DNA of 64,000 nt from Corynebacterium uropygiale (GTDB lineage Bacteria; Actinomycetota; Actinomycetes; Mycobacteriales; Mycobacteriaceae). Made by a program: the position numbers and the translations under genes. The stretch covers positions 372,001 through 436,000 of the forward strand of contig NZ_JAKGSI010000002.1 in assembly GCF_021568315.1 (NCBI RefSeq), read 5' to 3'. Of the stretch, positions 30,754 to 42,347 are shown piece by piece. The notes under the pieces are model-generated. The model was not told where the DNA came from. It saw only the letters and a list, made by a program, of their open reading frames with translations, and made no database searches. The number at the start of each line of letters is the position of its first letter. Within the stretch, counting starts at the first letter, position 1.

Positions 30754-33083
30754 CGCGCCTCGTGCGCGGCCTCGACGAGGTTGCGCAGGGTGGCCGTCGT
30801 CTCCTCCCAGCCGCGGGTCTTGAGACCGCAGTCGGGGTTCACCCACACCTGGCGGGGATCGAGGGCATCCGTCGCGCGGGAGATGAGTCCGCTGATCTCT
30901 TCCACGGAGGGCACGCGGGGGGAGTGGATGTCCCACACGCCCGGCCCGATCTGGCGATCAAAGCCGTGGGCGGCGATCGCCGGGAGGACGGCCATCTTCG
31001 ATCGGGAGGCCTCGACGCTCGTCACGTCCGCATCGAGCCGGTCGATGGCGTCGACGACGGTCGCGAAGTCGGAGTAGCAGAGGTGGGTGTGGATGCTGGT
31101 CTCGGACTTGGCGCCGCCCGTGGCCAGCCGGAAGGAGCCGACGGACCAGCGGAGGTACTCATCCTCCTCGGTGGAGCGGAGGGGGAGAAGCTCGCGAATC
31201 GCCGGTTCGTCGACCTGGATGACGCCGACGCCCGCGTTTTCCAGGTCCCGGATCTCGTCGCGAAGGACGAGGCCGAGCTGGTCACCCACCTCGGACCACG
31301 GGATGTCCTCGCGGACGAAGGACCAGGCCATGATGGTCACCGGGCCGGTGAGCATGCCCTTGACCGCGTGATCGGTGAGGGAGGCGGCGTAGCCGGACCA
31401 CTCGACGGTCACCGGCTCAGGCCGGGAGACGTCGCCCCAGAGAATCGAGGGGCGCGTGCAGCGGGAACCATAGGACTGCACCCAGCCGTGCACGGTGGTG
31501 ACGAAGCCCTCGAAGTGCTCCGCGAAGTACTGGACCATGTCGTTGCGCTCGGCCTCGCCGTGGACGAGGACGTCGAGCCCAATCTCCTCCTGTGCGCGGA
31601 TGACGTGCTCGATCTCGGACTTCATGGCGGCCACGTAGTCCTCGGTGCTCAGCTCGCCGCGACGGTGGGCAGCGCGCGCCTGGCGGATCTCCGAGGTCTG
31701 GGGGAAGGAGCCGATGGTGGTCGTCGGAAGCGGCGGGAGCCCCAGGGCCTTCTCCTGGGCGGCGAGGCGCTCGGGGTAGGGGGCGCGGTGGCGATCCTCA
31801 TCGGTGACGGCGGCCGTCTTCTCGCGGATGTCTTCGCGGTGGACGCCGGGGTGGCGGCGCCGGGACTCGAGGACCGCGGCGTTATCGGAGAGCTCACGCG
31901 CAATAGCTTCCTTGCCCTCGCTCAGACCGCGGGCGAGGGTGACGGACTCCGTGACCTTCTGATCGGCGAAGGCCAGCCAGCTGCGGATTTCCGGATCCAG
32001 CTGCGTCTCGCGCTCCACGTCATGGGGCACGTGTTGGAGGGAGGTGGAGGTGCTCACGCTCACGTGGACGCCCTCGCCGAGGCGCCTCTGCACCCGGGTG
32101 AGCTGCTCGAAGGCTTCGCCGAGGTCCGCGCGCCAAATGTTGCGCCCGGAAATCGCCCCGATGACGAGCGAACGCCCGCGCAACGACTCCGACCAGCGGG
32201 AGAGCTCCTCATCCTCCGGCCAGCGCCCGCGCACGGTGTCGATGTGAATGGCCTCGACGGGCGTCTCCGCGAGAACATCCACGGCATCCGCCGCATGCCC
32301 GTAGGAGAGCGCCACGAGGTACTGGGGGCGCTCGGCCTCCTTGCTCAGCGTGGTGTAGGCGTGACGCAGGGCGGCGAGGATCTCCTCGCGCGGAATGGAC
32401 CAGCGGTCCGAGACGAGCGCCGGCTCATCAAACTCCACCCACTGCGCGCCGGCTGCCTTGAGCTCATCGACGAGCGCGAGGTACGCCGGGAGGACGTCGT
32501 CGAGCCGATCGAAGGGGCGGAACCCTTCCGGCGCACCCTCGGCGGCGCGGGAGAGAAGAAGGAAGGTGATGGGGCCGACGAGCACAGGGCGCACCGCCTC
32601 ACCCAGCGTTTTCGCTGCCGCGACCCGCGGGGCGCCCAGGTACTCAAAGACCGTGTCAGGGCCGATTTCGGGGACAAGGTAGTGGTAGTTGGAATCGAAC
32701 CACTTGGTCAGCCCGAGGGCGGCGCGGTCCCCCTCGCCGCGGGCGATGGTGAACTGCGCGGCGAGCGCCTCGGGAGACTCCGGCTCCGACTGGGCGAGGA
32801 CCTCCCGCTCCGGGGCGAAGCGCTCCGGGGTGGCGCCGAAGGCACACACGAGGTCAAGAACCTGGTCATAGTAGCTAAAGTCCTCGGGGATGGAGCCCGG
32901 CTTCGTGAGCCCGAGCGAGCTCAGCCGACGCGTCCGTGTCTCCCGCAGCCCCTGGGCGGTGGCGGCGAGCTCCTCGCCGGAGGCCTTGTGGCTCCAGAAC
33001 TTCTCGAGGGCGAACTTCAGCTCGCGATCACCGCCGATGCGCGGATAACCAAGGATGCTCGCGGTGGGGAAGGGGGTGCTCAT
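30726..33083 (-). CDS. metE: Cobalamin-independent methionine synthase
   Basis: Transfers methyl from 5-methyltetrahydropteroyl-tri-glutamate to homocysteine. The product is 785 residues with the N-terminal LGYPRIGGDRELKFALEKFW. The zinc site is visible in IHTHLCYSDF and in VNPDCGLKTR. The ATG is preceded by AAAGGA. It lies 63 bases after metF, the enzyme supplying its methyl donor, and probably shares its McbR-regulated promoter. The 3' end overlaps the convergent ABC-F gene by 28 bases. Confidence 0.96.
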   Translation of the reverse strand: MSTPFPTASILGYPRIGGDRELKFALEKFWSHKASGEELAATAQGLRETRTRRLSSLGLTKPGSIPEDFSYYDQVLDLVCAFGATPERFAPEREVLAQSEPESPEALAAQFTIARGEGDRAALGLTKWFDSNYHYLVPEIGPDTVFEYLGAPRVAAAKTLGEAVRPVLVGPITFLLLSRAAEGAPEGFRPFDRLDDVLPAYLALVDELKAAGAQWVEFDEPALVSDRWSIPREEILAALRHAYTTLSKEAERPQYLVALSYGHAADAVDVLAETPVEAIHIDTVRGRWPEDEELSRWSESLRGRSLVIGAISGRNIWRADLGEAFEQLTRVQRRLGEGVHVSVSTSTSLQHVPHDVERETQLDPEIRSWLAFADQKVTESVTLARGLSEGKEAIARELSDNAAVLESRRRHPGVHREDIREKTAAVTDEDRHRAPYPERLAAQEKALGLPPLPTTTIGSFPQTSEIRQARAAHRRGELSTEDYVAAMKSEIEHVIRAQEEIGLDVLVHGEAERNDMVQYFAEHFEGFVTTVHGWVQSYGSRCTRPSILWGDVSRPEPVTVEWSGYAASLTDHAVKGMLTGPVTIMAWSFVREDIPWSEVGDQLGLVLRDEIRDLENAGVGVIQVDEPAIRELLPLRSTEEDEYLRWSVGSFRLATGGAKSETSIHTHLCYSDFATVVDAIDRLDADVTSVEASRSKMAVLPAIAAHGFDRQIGPGVWDIHSPRVPSVEEISGLISRATDALDPRQVWVNPDCGLKTRGWEETTATLRNLVEAAHEARQASSTSSK

Positions 33084-33146
33084 AATCGGTAGGTGTCCTT
33101 TCTTCTGCTGTTCAGTGAATTCTCAGTGCGATGAATGGGAAACGGT

Positions 33147-34178
33147 TTAGAGGCCAGGCGTGAGCCGGTGGAGGGCGAGCCCCACGAGGTCCACGTCCAC
33201 GTCCGGAGGAAGGGGGTGGCGCGGTGTCCCACCCTGGGTCCCCGAGCGCGTGAGATAGCCGCCGCCGCGGAGGTACGCGAGGACGTCGAGCACGGGGCGC
33301 GGCCGATTGAAGGTGTAGAGGTGGATCCCCGGGGCGCCCGCCTCGAGCACTCCTGCCACCAGCTCGACGGTGGCCCGGAGGGACTCACGGACCCGGGATT
33401 CGGCATCGGGGTTGGCGTGGATGTCGACGAGCCGCTGGGGGACCGGAACGCCCGCGAGGCGCTCGAGCGCGCGCAGGCGCTTGAGGTCGTTGAGCGGCAG
33501 GATCCCGGGGATAATCGGGATGCGGCCGCCGGCCAGCGCCAGCTCGCGGACCATGGAGTCATACTCGCGCGGATCATAAAAGACCTGCGAGATGGCGTAG
33601 TCCGCCCCCGCCCGCTCCTTCTCGAGCAGCGCGGCGATGTCGTTGGCCCGTGCCTTCCCCGTGCTTGCGGGGTAGGCGGCGACGGCAATCGAGACGCGAT
33701 CCTCCTTGCCTTTTCCACCGAGCTCTTCGGCTTCAATCTCCCTAATCAGGCGGACGAGCTCGACGGCGCGTTGCATCGTCGGCACGTCGTTCTGTCGCTG
33801 GACGCCCCCGGCGGGAGGGTCCCCGCGCAACGCCAGGAAGTCACGGATGCCCGCTCGCAGCAGGAGCCGAATGATCATCGACATTTCTCCGCGGGAGGAT
33901 CCCAGGCAGGTCAGGTGCGCCACGGCGGGAAGCCCGCGCCGCTTGTCGAGGACCTCCATGAGCACCTGGATGGACCGATCGCGGCTATCCGCGCTCGAGC
34001 CACCGGCCCCGAACGTCACGGAGACGAAGTCGGGGGCGGAGTCGATGAGCCGATCAATCCCCGTCCAGACGCTCGATGCTCGCGAGGTCGCGCGTGGGGG
34101 GTAGAGCTCGTACGACACCGTCGGGTGTGGCGAGGGGATTCCTGGGCGGTACCCCTCATACAGATGAGCAGTAGACAC
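33147..34178 (-). CDS. metF: 5,10-Methylenetetrahydrofolate reductase
   Basis: FAD enzyme reducing methylene-THF to methyl-THF for methionine synthesis. The product is 343 residues. Motifs include SYELYPPRA near the N terminus, VSVTFGAGGSS, HLTCLGSSR and FLALRGDPP. GTG 34178 follows GGGAGAA. It is first gene of metF-metE. A McbR-type operator lies 135 bases upstream of the start. Confidence 0.95.
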   Translation of the reverse strand: MSTAHLYEGYRPGIPSPHPTVSYELYPPRATSRASSVWTGIDRLIDSAPDFVSVTFGAGGSSADSRDRSIQVLMEVLDKRRGLPAVAHLTCLGSSRGEMSMIIRLLLRAGIRDFLALRGDPPAGGVQRQNDVPTMQRAVELVRLIREIEAEELGGKGKEDRVSIAVAAYPASTGKARANDIAALLEKERAGADYAISQVFYDPREYDSMVRELALAGGRIPIIPGILPLNDLKRLRALERLAGVPVPQRLVDIHANPDAESRVRESLRATVELVAGVLEAGAPGIHLYTFNRPRPVLDVLAYLRGGGYLTRSGTQGGTPRHPLPPDVDVDLVGLALHRLTPGL

Positions 34179-34521
34179 AATTCTCCCTATTGACTTCCGG
34201 CGTTAGCACCCTTCCGAGGCTTCGGGGGTTGCTGCGGCGTCGCTGAGCCGGATCTCTCGGCCGCTCTGAATAGGTTGTCCCAAGACTAGGTGAACCGAAC
34301 CGAATGCAAAAATGGACAGAGAGGTCTATTTCGTTTGCCCTGTTCAGACCGTGAAAAAAATACGCCTTGTGGAAATATCACAATTGTGTAACATAGGAGA
34401 CTGTGTGGCATGTCTCGGGAACACCTGCGCGCTGTGATGCGGGTGACCCAATTCGGCTCGTGCCGTTGTCGATGTCTCTATTCTCGGCAGGCTTTGCGCC
34501 TGATCAACCAAGGCTGAAGTG
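34179..34521. promoter_or_regulatory. Divergent region between metF and the SGNH-like gene
   Basis: These 343 bases hold no gene and are AT-richer than their surroundings. TAGTCT (34288-34283, minus) is a candidate metF -10. TATTCT at 34479-34484 is a candidate -10 for the plus-strand gene. CACAATTGTG at 34379-34388 is a perfect 10-base palindrome of unknown use. Confidence 0.5.
34313..34328. promoter_or_regulatory. McbR-type operator upstream of metF
   Basis: TGGAC-N6-GTCTA differs by one base from the TAGAC-N6-GTCTA inverted repeat bound by the methionine/cysteine repressor McbR in C. glutamicum. It lies just upstream of the -35 position of the candidate metF promoter. The sequence match is seen; binding is inferred. 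Confidence 0.7.
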
Positions 34522-35334
34522 ATGAAGAAAACTCGCATTGTTCCTCTCGTGCTGGCGGCTATGACGGCGGCCAGCACGCTTCTCGGTTCCCCGGCTGCCC
34601 ATGCGGCGGACCAGACCCTCGTTTCCTTTGGTGACTCCGTGTGGGCCAATCCCCTCGGAATCCACATGCTCAAGTCCAAGTTCATCCCGGGGGCTGACCC
34701 CTGCCCCCGTGACCCCGAGGGCATCGCGAAGCAGACGGCATGGAAGAAGGGGCTCGATCCCATCGACTACTCCTGCGCCGGCGGCTCCGTCCGCACCGGC
34801 GGCGTCCAGCTGCGGGACCAAGTGGATCACGCCCTGGCCGACGGCACCCTCAACGAGGCGACGGGCGTCGTCATCATCAACATCGGCTTCAACGACACGT
34901 ACCCCTCCCTCTTCCACGGGGAGTCCGAGCAGCAGATCCGTGACCGCGTCATCCCCGAGGCCGTGTCCCAGGTCAACCGGATCAAGGAGGCTGCCCCCAA
35001 CGCCCAGGTGAAGCTCGTCGGCTACCCGACGGTGACGAAGGACGAGCACACCTGCCTCTTCCAGATGGGCAACAACATCCACACCCGCGAGCACCTGCCT
35101 TTCGTCAGCTACATCGAGTGGCTGGCCGATGACATGCTCCGCACCGTGGCCGCACAAACGGAGACGGGCTTCATCGATCTCAAGCAGGCGACGGCCGATC
35201 ACGGCATGTGTGCCCCCGACGGCCAGCGCTGGTACGGCGCCCTCTTCGATCTGGGCCAGCCCCGCAACATGATCATTCACCCCTCCGTGCTGGGCACCCA
35301 GGAGATCGGTCGGATTATCGCCGAGAACCTCTAA
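34522..35334 (+). CDS. Secreted SGNH/GDSL hydrolase-like protein
   Basis: Predicted exported esterase-like protein of 270 residues. A signal peptide (KKTRIVPLVLAAMTAAST, cut near AHAAD) is followed by VSFGDSVWANP containing the nucleophile Ser. GFNDTYPS is the Asn block and MIIHPSVLGTQEIG the His block. The Asp usually three residues before that His is missing, as in some actinobacterial members. The substrate is unknown; cell-envelope lipids or external esters are possible. ATG 34522 follows AAGG at 8 bases; a GTG just before it (34519) is an alternative. Confidence 0.78.
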   Translation: MKKTRIVPLVLAAMTAASTLLGSPAAHAADQTLVSFGDSVWANPLGIHMLKSKFIPGADPCPRDPEGIAKQTAWKKGLDPIDYSCAGGSVRTGGVQLRDQVDHALADGTLNEATGVVIINIGFNDTYPSLFHGESEQQIRDRVIPEAVSQVNRIKEAAPNAQVKLVGYPTVTKDEHTCLFQMGNNIHTREHLPFVSYIEWLADDMLRTVAAQTETGFIDLKQATADHGMCAPDGQRWYGALFDLGQPRNMIIHPSVLGTQEIGRIIAENL

Positions 35335-35366
35335 GCCTCGAGGCCACGGCGCTCGATAGACGTGAA

Positions 35367-35398
35367 GGCCGGCTCGCGCTGCGTGGCGCGGGCCGGCC
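35367..35398. terminator. Bidirectional hairpin after the SGNH-like gene
   Basis: GGCCGGC at 35367-35373 pairs with GCCGGCC at 35392-35398, and an inner CGCGC/GCGCG stem extends it. It lies between convergent genes and has no U tract. Confidence 0.55.
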
Positions 35399-35422
35399 AT
35401 CGGCGTCTGCAGGTTCCTTGTT

Positions 35423-36787
35423 CTAGTTGCGGAAACCATGCACCGGGGCCGGGATGAAACCGCCGCGGTGGATGAACTGCCTGTTCGACACCGTGTTCAC
35501 CGGGATGACGGGGGCGTAGCCCAGAAGCCCGCCGAAGTTCACCTCATCACCCGCCACCGTGCCGGGTACGGGGATGACGCGGACGGCCGTCGTCTTATGG
35601 TTCATGATGCCGATCGCCGCCTCGTCGGCGATCATGCCGGCGATGGTCTCCGGGGGAGTGTCGCCGGGGATGGCGATCATGTCCAGGCCCACCGAGCAGA
35701 TCGACGTCATGGCCTCGAGCTTGTCCACGCTGATGGACCCCGCCCGGACCGCGTCGATCATCCCCCGATCCTCCGAGACGGGGATGAAGGAGCCGGACAG
35801 CCCGCCCACGCGGGAGCAGGCCATCATGCCGCCCTTCTTCACCGCGTCATTGAGCAGGGCGAGGGCCGCCGTCGTTCCGTGGGTCCCCACCTGGTCCAGG
35901 CCCATGTGCTCGAGGATGTGGGCGACCGAATCGCCGAGCTCCGCCGTGGGCGCGAGGGAGAGGTCGACGATGCCGAAGGGCACTCCCAGGCGCTCCGCGG
36001 CCATGGAGCCGACGAGCTGGCCGCAGCGGGTGATCTTGAAGGCGGCCTTCTTGATGCTCTCGGCCACCTGATCGAGGCTGGCTTCCTCCAAGTCACCGAG
36101 CGCCCGGTCCACGACGCCGGGACCGGAGACGCCCACGGAGATGACGCAGTCGGGCTCCTCCACGCCGTGGAAGGCACCCGCCATGAAGGGGTTATCGCCG
36201 ACGGCATTCGCGAAGACGACGAGCTTGGCGCAGGCAATCGAGCTGCGATCAGCGGTGAGCTGCGCTGCCTGGCTGATGACCGAGCCCATCGTCCTCACCG
36301 CGCTCATGTTGAGACCGGCGCGCGAGGATCCAACGTTGACGGAGGAACACACGAGCTCGGTGGTGCTCAGCGCCTCGGGGAGGGAGGCGATGAGGCGCTC
36401 GTCGGCGGCGGTGGCCCCCTTCTCCACGAGGGCGGAGTATCCACCGATGAAGTTCACGCCGACCTCATGGGCGGCGGCGTCGAGCGCGCGGGCGATGGGG
36501 GTGGGGTCCTCGTCGAGCCCCCCGGCGATGAGCGCCACCGGGGTCACCGCGATGCGCTTATTGACGATCGGGATGCCGAGCTCATGCTCAATCCCCTCGC
36601 ACACGGACACGAGATCGCGGGCCTGGGTGCTCACCCGGTCATAGACGGCCTCACAGGTCTCCTTCATGGTGGAGCGCATGCAGTTGAGCAGGGAGATGCC
36701 CATGGTGACCGTGCGGATGTCGAGGCGATACTTCTCGATCATCTCGATCGTGTCGAGGATGTGCCGGGCGTTGAGAGAAAGATTCAT
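35423..36787 (-). CDS. UPF0210/DUF711 family protein (PFL-like)
   Basis: Cytosolic protein of 454 residues in the DUF711 family, which is structurally related to pyruvate formate-lyase but lacks a known reaction. The start [17 protein letters not shown] is typical. Conserved glycine-rich segments ([30 protein letters not shown]) are present. It lies 8 bases after an ACT-domain gene, a pairing widely conserved in bacteria, which suggests the ACT protein regulates it. Function not known. Confidence 0.88.
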   Translation of the reverse strand: MNLSLNARHILDTIEMIEKYRLDIRTVTMGISLLNCMRSTMKETCEAVYDRVSTQARDLVSVCEGIEHELGIPIVNKRIAVTPVALIAGGLDEDPTPIARALDAAAHEVGVNFIGGYSALVEKGATAADERLIASLPEALSTTELVCSSVNVGSSRAGLNMSAVRTMGSVISQAAQLTADRSSIACAKLVVFANAVGDNPFMAGAFHGVEEPDCVISVGVSGPGVVDRALGDLEEASLDQVAESIKKAAFKITRCGQLVGSMAAERLGVPFGIVDLSLAPTAELGDSVAHILEHMGLDQVGTHGTTAALALLNDAVKKGGMMACSRVGGLSGSFIPVSEDRGMIDAVRAGSISVDKLEAMTSICSVGLDMIAIPGDTPPETIAGMIADEAAIGIMNHKTTAVRVIPVPGTVAGDEVNFGGLLGYAPVIPVNTVSNRQFIHRGGFIPAPVHGFRN

Positions 36788-36795
36788 GCCGGCCC

Positions 36796-37065
36796 CTAAA
36801 TCTCGTTGACGGCGCTAAAGAGGGCCTCCGACTGGATCCGGATGACGAGGTTCTCCGCTTGCTCCACGTGGCGCATCCGCTCCTGAATCTCCGAGAGGCT
36901 GAGCGCCTCCTCATCGAATCCCACGCGGAGAATCATGGTGAACCATTCCTCCATGAGGGTCTGGGACACATTGTGGATGTTAACGTTCATCCCAGCGAGG
37001 GCCGAGGACACAGCGGCAATAATCCCGGTGTGATCAGCACCGGTGACGGTCATGATGGCAAACAT
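36796..37065 (-). CDS. ACT domain protein (UPF0237)
   Basis: Single ACT domain of 89 residues with [30 protein letters not shown], the canonical ligand-binding loop. It probably senses an amino acid or other small ligand and acts with the UPF0210 protein encoded next. TAGAAT ends 7 bases before the ATG, predicting a leaderless mRNA. Confidence 0.88.
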   Translation of the reverse strand: MFAIMTVTGADHTGIIAAVSSALAGMNVNIHNVSQTLMEEWFTMILRVGFDEEALSLSEIQERMRHVEQAENLVIRIQSEALFSAVNEI

Positions 37066-37072
37066 AGGGGCT

Positions 37073-37078
37073 ATTCTA
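37073..37078 (-). promoter_or_regulatory. ACT gene -10 box (leaderless)
   Basis: TAGAAT on the minus strand, a near-perfect TANANT box, ends 7 bases before ATG 37065. Confidence 0.6.
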
Positions 37079-37140
37079 ACCCGCCCGTGTTCACCGTCTG
37101 ACCTGGAGTGGCGATGGGCTAGCGCGCCTGGCCAGCGGCC

Positions 37141-37920
37141 CTAGTGGGCGCCCACCCTCGAGCGTTCAGCGTGCCGCTCAGCCTCGAGCTCCGAGCCCCC
37201 GAGCGGCCACGCCCGGCAGATTTCCACGAAGCGCCGCATGATCGAGTTCGCGGCGGCCGTCTCCACCGCGGCGAGCCGAGCCACGATCCCCTCATAATCC
37301 TCCGGCGAGAAATACCCTCCCGTGAGGTTGAAGGACATCCGGGCAGCCATGCCCTCATAGTCGAGGTCCGGGTGGAATTGGCTTGCCCACGTGCTCCGAT
37401 TCGCCCGCACGAGCTGCACCGGGCAAGTGGGTCCCGACGCCAGCACCCGCACCCCCTGGCCCACTGCGCTCACGGCTTCCTTGTGCCCGGTGAAAGCGTG
37501 GAAGGAGTCCGGCAGGTGCTGGGTGAGAGGATCTGTGCGGCCGGCGTCGGTGAGCTCGACGGTGGTGGAGCCTGCGGGCTCGGGGTGGCAGCGATCGACG
37601 GTGCCCCCGGTGATGTCGGCCAGGTAGGTGTTGCCGAAGCAGATGAAGAGCGTGGGCACGTCGAGCTCCAGGAGCTGGGCGAGCTCGCGGTGCACGTGCT
37701 GCTGATAGGGGGAGTGGACGTCGTCGGTGACGTTGAGGGAGCTTCCCCCCACGATGACCCCGTCGACCCCGCGCATGTCACCGAGCGTCACGGTGGTGGA
37801 GTCGATGATGCGGTGGTCAATGTCCGACGGCCGCAGGCCCGTTGTCCGCTGGACGTCCTGGAACTCGGAGGCGCAGGCGGCGGGGTCTTGGCGTGCGGAG
37901 ACGAGGGCGAGGGAAAACAT
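37141..37920 (-). CDS. Class I glutamine amidotransferase-like protein
   Basis: Predicted glutaminase-fold protein of 259 residues. The nucleophile Cys lies in LFICFGNTYLAD and the catalytic His in ASQFHPDLDYEG. The Gly two residues before the Cys and the Glu after the His-Pro are replaced (Phe and Asp), so activity is uncertain. A homologue sits beside acnR in C. glutamicum too. No synthetase partner is encoded nearby. TAGACT ends 7 bases before the ATG. Confidence 0.82.
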   Translation of the reverse strand: MFSLALVSARQDPAACASEFQDVQRTTGLRPSDIDHRIIDSTTVTLGDMRGVDGVIVGGSSLNVTDDVHSPYQQHVHRELAQLLELDVPTLFICFGNTYLADITGGTVDRCHPEPAGSTTVELTDAGRTDPLTQHLPDSFHAFTGHKEAVSAVGQGVRVLASGPTCPVQLVRANRSTWASQFHPDLDYEGMAARMSFNLTGGYFSPEDYEGIVARLAAVETAAANSIMRRFVEICRAWPLGGSELEAERHAERSRVGAH

Positions 37921-37927
37921 ACCGCTC

Positions 37928-37933
37928 AGTCTA
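37928..37933 (-). promoter_or_regulatory. Amidotransferase -10 box (leaderless)
   Basis: TAGACT on the minus strand ends 7 bases before ATG 37920, suggesting its own promoter independent of acn-acnR. Confidence 0.55.
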
Positions 37934-38064
37934 GACTGCTTGGTCTGAGTGGAGCAAATGCATGGGTGTGGACCCCGCGGGAAAGAAAGAACCCACCGCG
38001 CGGTGGCGGTGGGGTGGTGCGCAGTGTGCGCGTGGTGGGCGGGGCCGGCGTCGGGGCGGGGAGC

Positions 38065-38631
38065 CTAGGAGCGGCCGCGCACGGTTTCTTCGACGAGGTC
38101 GAGGACTCGGTCGAGGTCCTCGGTGGATCCGCCCGAAGCGAGGAGGGCGATGAAGCCTTCCATCATGGTCTCGAGGTAGCGGTGAAGCACGGAGACGGGG
38201 ACGTCATCCCTCATGCGGTCGGCGGCGGCGTTGCTGCGCAGGCGCTGGGTGACGGCCTCGTCGAGGACGGCTTGGTGCTGCTGCCACTGTGCTCGGAAGG
38301 CGGGGTCGGTGCGGAGCATGCGGGTGATTTCCAGACGCGTTGAGAGCCAGTCGTGCCTCTCCGGGTGGTTGAGCATGTCCCTCATGACCTGGACCAGGCC
38401 CTCGCGGGCCACGACTTCCGCCTGGCGCGCGGCGTCCTCGCGGGCGAGCGCGAGGAAGAGCGTTTCCTTGTCACCGAAGTGGTGGAAGATCGCGCCGCGG
38501 GATTTCCCAGTGGCTTCCTCGAGCCTTCGGACAGTAGCCCCCTCGTAGCCATATTCCGCGAAGCAGCGGCGTGCTCCTTCGAGGATGTCGTGGCGTCGTC
38601 GGTTGAGCTCGGAGTCGCTGACTACCGGCAC
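38065..38631 (-). CDS. acnR: TetR-family repressor AcnR
   Basis: Repressor of the aconitase gene. The product is 188 residues. The N-terminal TetR HTH reads YEGATVRRLEEATGKSRGAIFHHFGDKETLF. The start is GTG 38631 (VPVVSDSELNRR) behind AAAGGAG; the ATG two bases earlier is out of frame. It follows acn on the same strand, as in C. glutamicum. An AcnR-type operator lies in the acn promoter. In that species citrate and metals relieve repression. Confidence 0.94.
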   Translation of the reverse strand: MPVVSDSELNRRRHDILEGARRCFAEYGYEGATVRRLEEATGKSRGAIFHHFGDKETLFLALAREDAARQAEVVAREGLVQVMRDMLNHPERHDWLSTRLEITRMLRTDPAFRAQWQQHQAVLDEAVTQRLRSNAAADRMRDDVPVSVLHRYLETMMEGFIALLASGGSTEDLDRVLDLVEETVRGRS

Positions 38632-38674
38632 ATCCGTTCTCCTTTCTGGAGGTGAGGGCGGGGAGCGGCGGCGA

Positions 38675-38714
38675 AGGGGCCATACCGGCCGTGGGCTTCG
38701 GCGGTATGGCCCCT
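38675..38714 (-). other. Intercistronic hairpin between acn and acnR
   Basis: AGGGGCCATACCG at 38675-38687 pairs perfectly (13 bp) with 38702-38714, with a 14-base loop. No U run follows on the minus strand. It may reduce read-through from acn into acnR or protect the acn 3' end. Confidence 0.6.
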
Positions 38715-38746
38715 CGCTTCAGGCTCACTCAGTGTGATGCAGTGCC

Positions 38747-41563
<2,817 letters not shown>

Positions 41564-41699
41564 AGTGAGCTCCACTTCCTATGGTTTTATGGGTGAGTTC
41601 TCTGCACAACGCGGAAAACGGCTGTCAATCCGCACAGATAAAGAACGCAGGTGGTTCCTACTCCCTATATGGTAGTGAAGAACCCCTCGCACGGATGGC

Positions 41700-41705
41700 A
41701 TTCTA
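41700..41705 (-). promoter_or_regulatory. acn -10 box
   Basis: TAGAAT on the minus strand matches TANANT. TTGGCC at 41730-41725 could be a -35 at 19 bases. The AcnR operator fills the spacer, as expected for repression. Confidence 0.55.
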
Positions 41706-41706
41706 A

Positions 41707-41722
41707 CAGTACGCGCGTTCTG
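41707..41722. promoter_or_regulatory. AcnR operator in the acn promoter
   Basis: Read on the minus strand, CAGAACGCGCGTACTG fits every fixed position of the AcnR motif CAGNACnnncGTACTG known from C. glutamicum. It directly adjoins the -10 box of acn. The match is seen; binding is inferred from the neighbouring acnR. Confidence 0.85.
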
Positions 41723-41840
41723 TTGGCCAATCCGCACACGTCTAGGGCCATGTCTGTCTGCTCCGTGCCTGCATAGTGCCCTAAATTGGGGGAGTGCACC
41801 CCGGCACGGACCGAACATCACCTCAATCGAAGGAACTCTC

Positions 41841-42347
41841 ATGGACGTCGATCTCCCCTTTCTTGTCCAGCAGCTCAATGAGGATCACGTCGCCTTCGAG
41901 CACCCGGGTGTGCCGGGTCATCCTTTCGAGGCTCGGGAGGGGGACCTCATCCACGTGAGCGAGCAGGCGGAGCAGGAGGGGTTCGGGAGCGTGGGACTCG
42001 TTATTGTCGACGAGGATCCGGCGGTGCATGGCGATCTCCTCAATGTTGGCCGAGACCTCCAAGGGCTCGTAGACCTCGACACCATCATTCTCCGTTCGCC
42101 CACGATGGTGGACGTCGTGAGCCGGACCCATCACCGAGCGGAGCTGGAAATCGCCCGCCATGATCTAGTCCAGAACCTTGACCCGGCAGCATATCCCGAG
42201 CAAGTTGCCGGATTCATCCACCAGGTGGATGGATATAGCTTCCCATGGGGCGCGACGGGTGCCGTCGGCATCATCGCGCTCATCGCGCTTCTCGTGACGG
42301 CGTGGCGCCAATCGATTCGCCGCCCCGCAGCGACGACAAGGCCGTGA
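41841..42347 (+). CDS. Rv1476-like membrane protein
   Basis: Conserved actinobacterial protein of 168 residues with no known reaction. A soluble N-terminal domain of about 130 residues (start MDVDLPFLVQQLNEDHVAF) is followed by one transmembrane helix (GAVGIIALIALLVTAW) and a short basic tail. In M. tuberculosis the homologue Rv1476 sits between acn and ripA-type peptidoglycan hydrolases, the same arrangement as here. A role related to the TPM-domain/cell-wall neighbourhood is possible but unproven. The ribosome site AAGGAA precedes the ATG. TAAATT at 41782-41787 is a candidate -10. Confidence 0.8.
   Translation: MDVDLPFLVQQLNEDHVAFEHPGVPGHPFEAREGDLIHVSEQAEQEGFGSVGLVIVDEDPAVHGDLLNVGRDLQGLVDLDTIILRSPTMVDVVSRTHHRAELEIARHDLVQNLDPAAYPEQVAGFIHQVDGYSFPWGATGAVGIIALIALLVTAWRQSIRRPAATTRP

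Noticed and set aside
30714-33092. 792-codon plus-strand frame opposite metE
   Set aside because: Shadow of MetE; the conserved zinc-site motifs are on the minus strand.
34522-35334. Assignment of the SGNH-like protein as a specific lipase or mycolyltransferase
   Set aside because: Only the Ser, Asn and His blocks are visible; nothing identifies the substrate and the mycolyltransferase fold is different.
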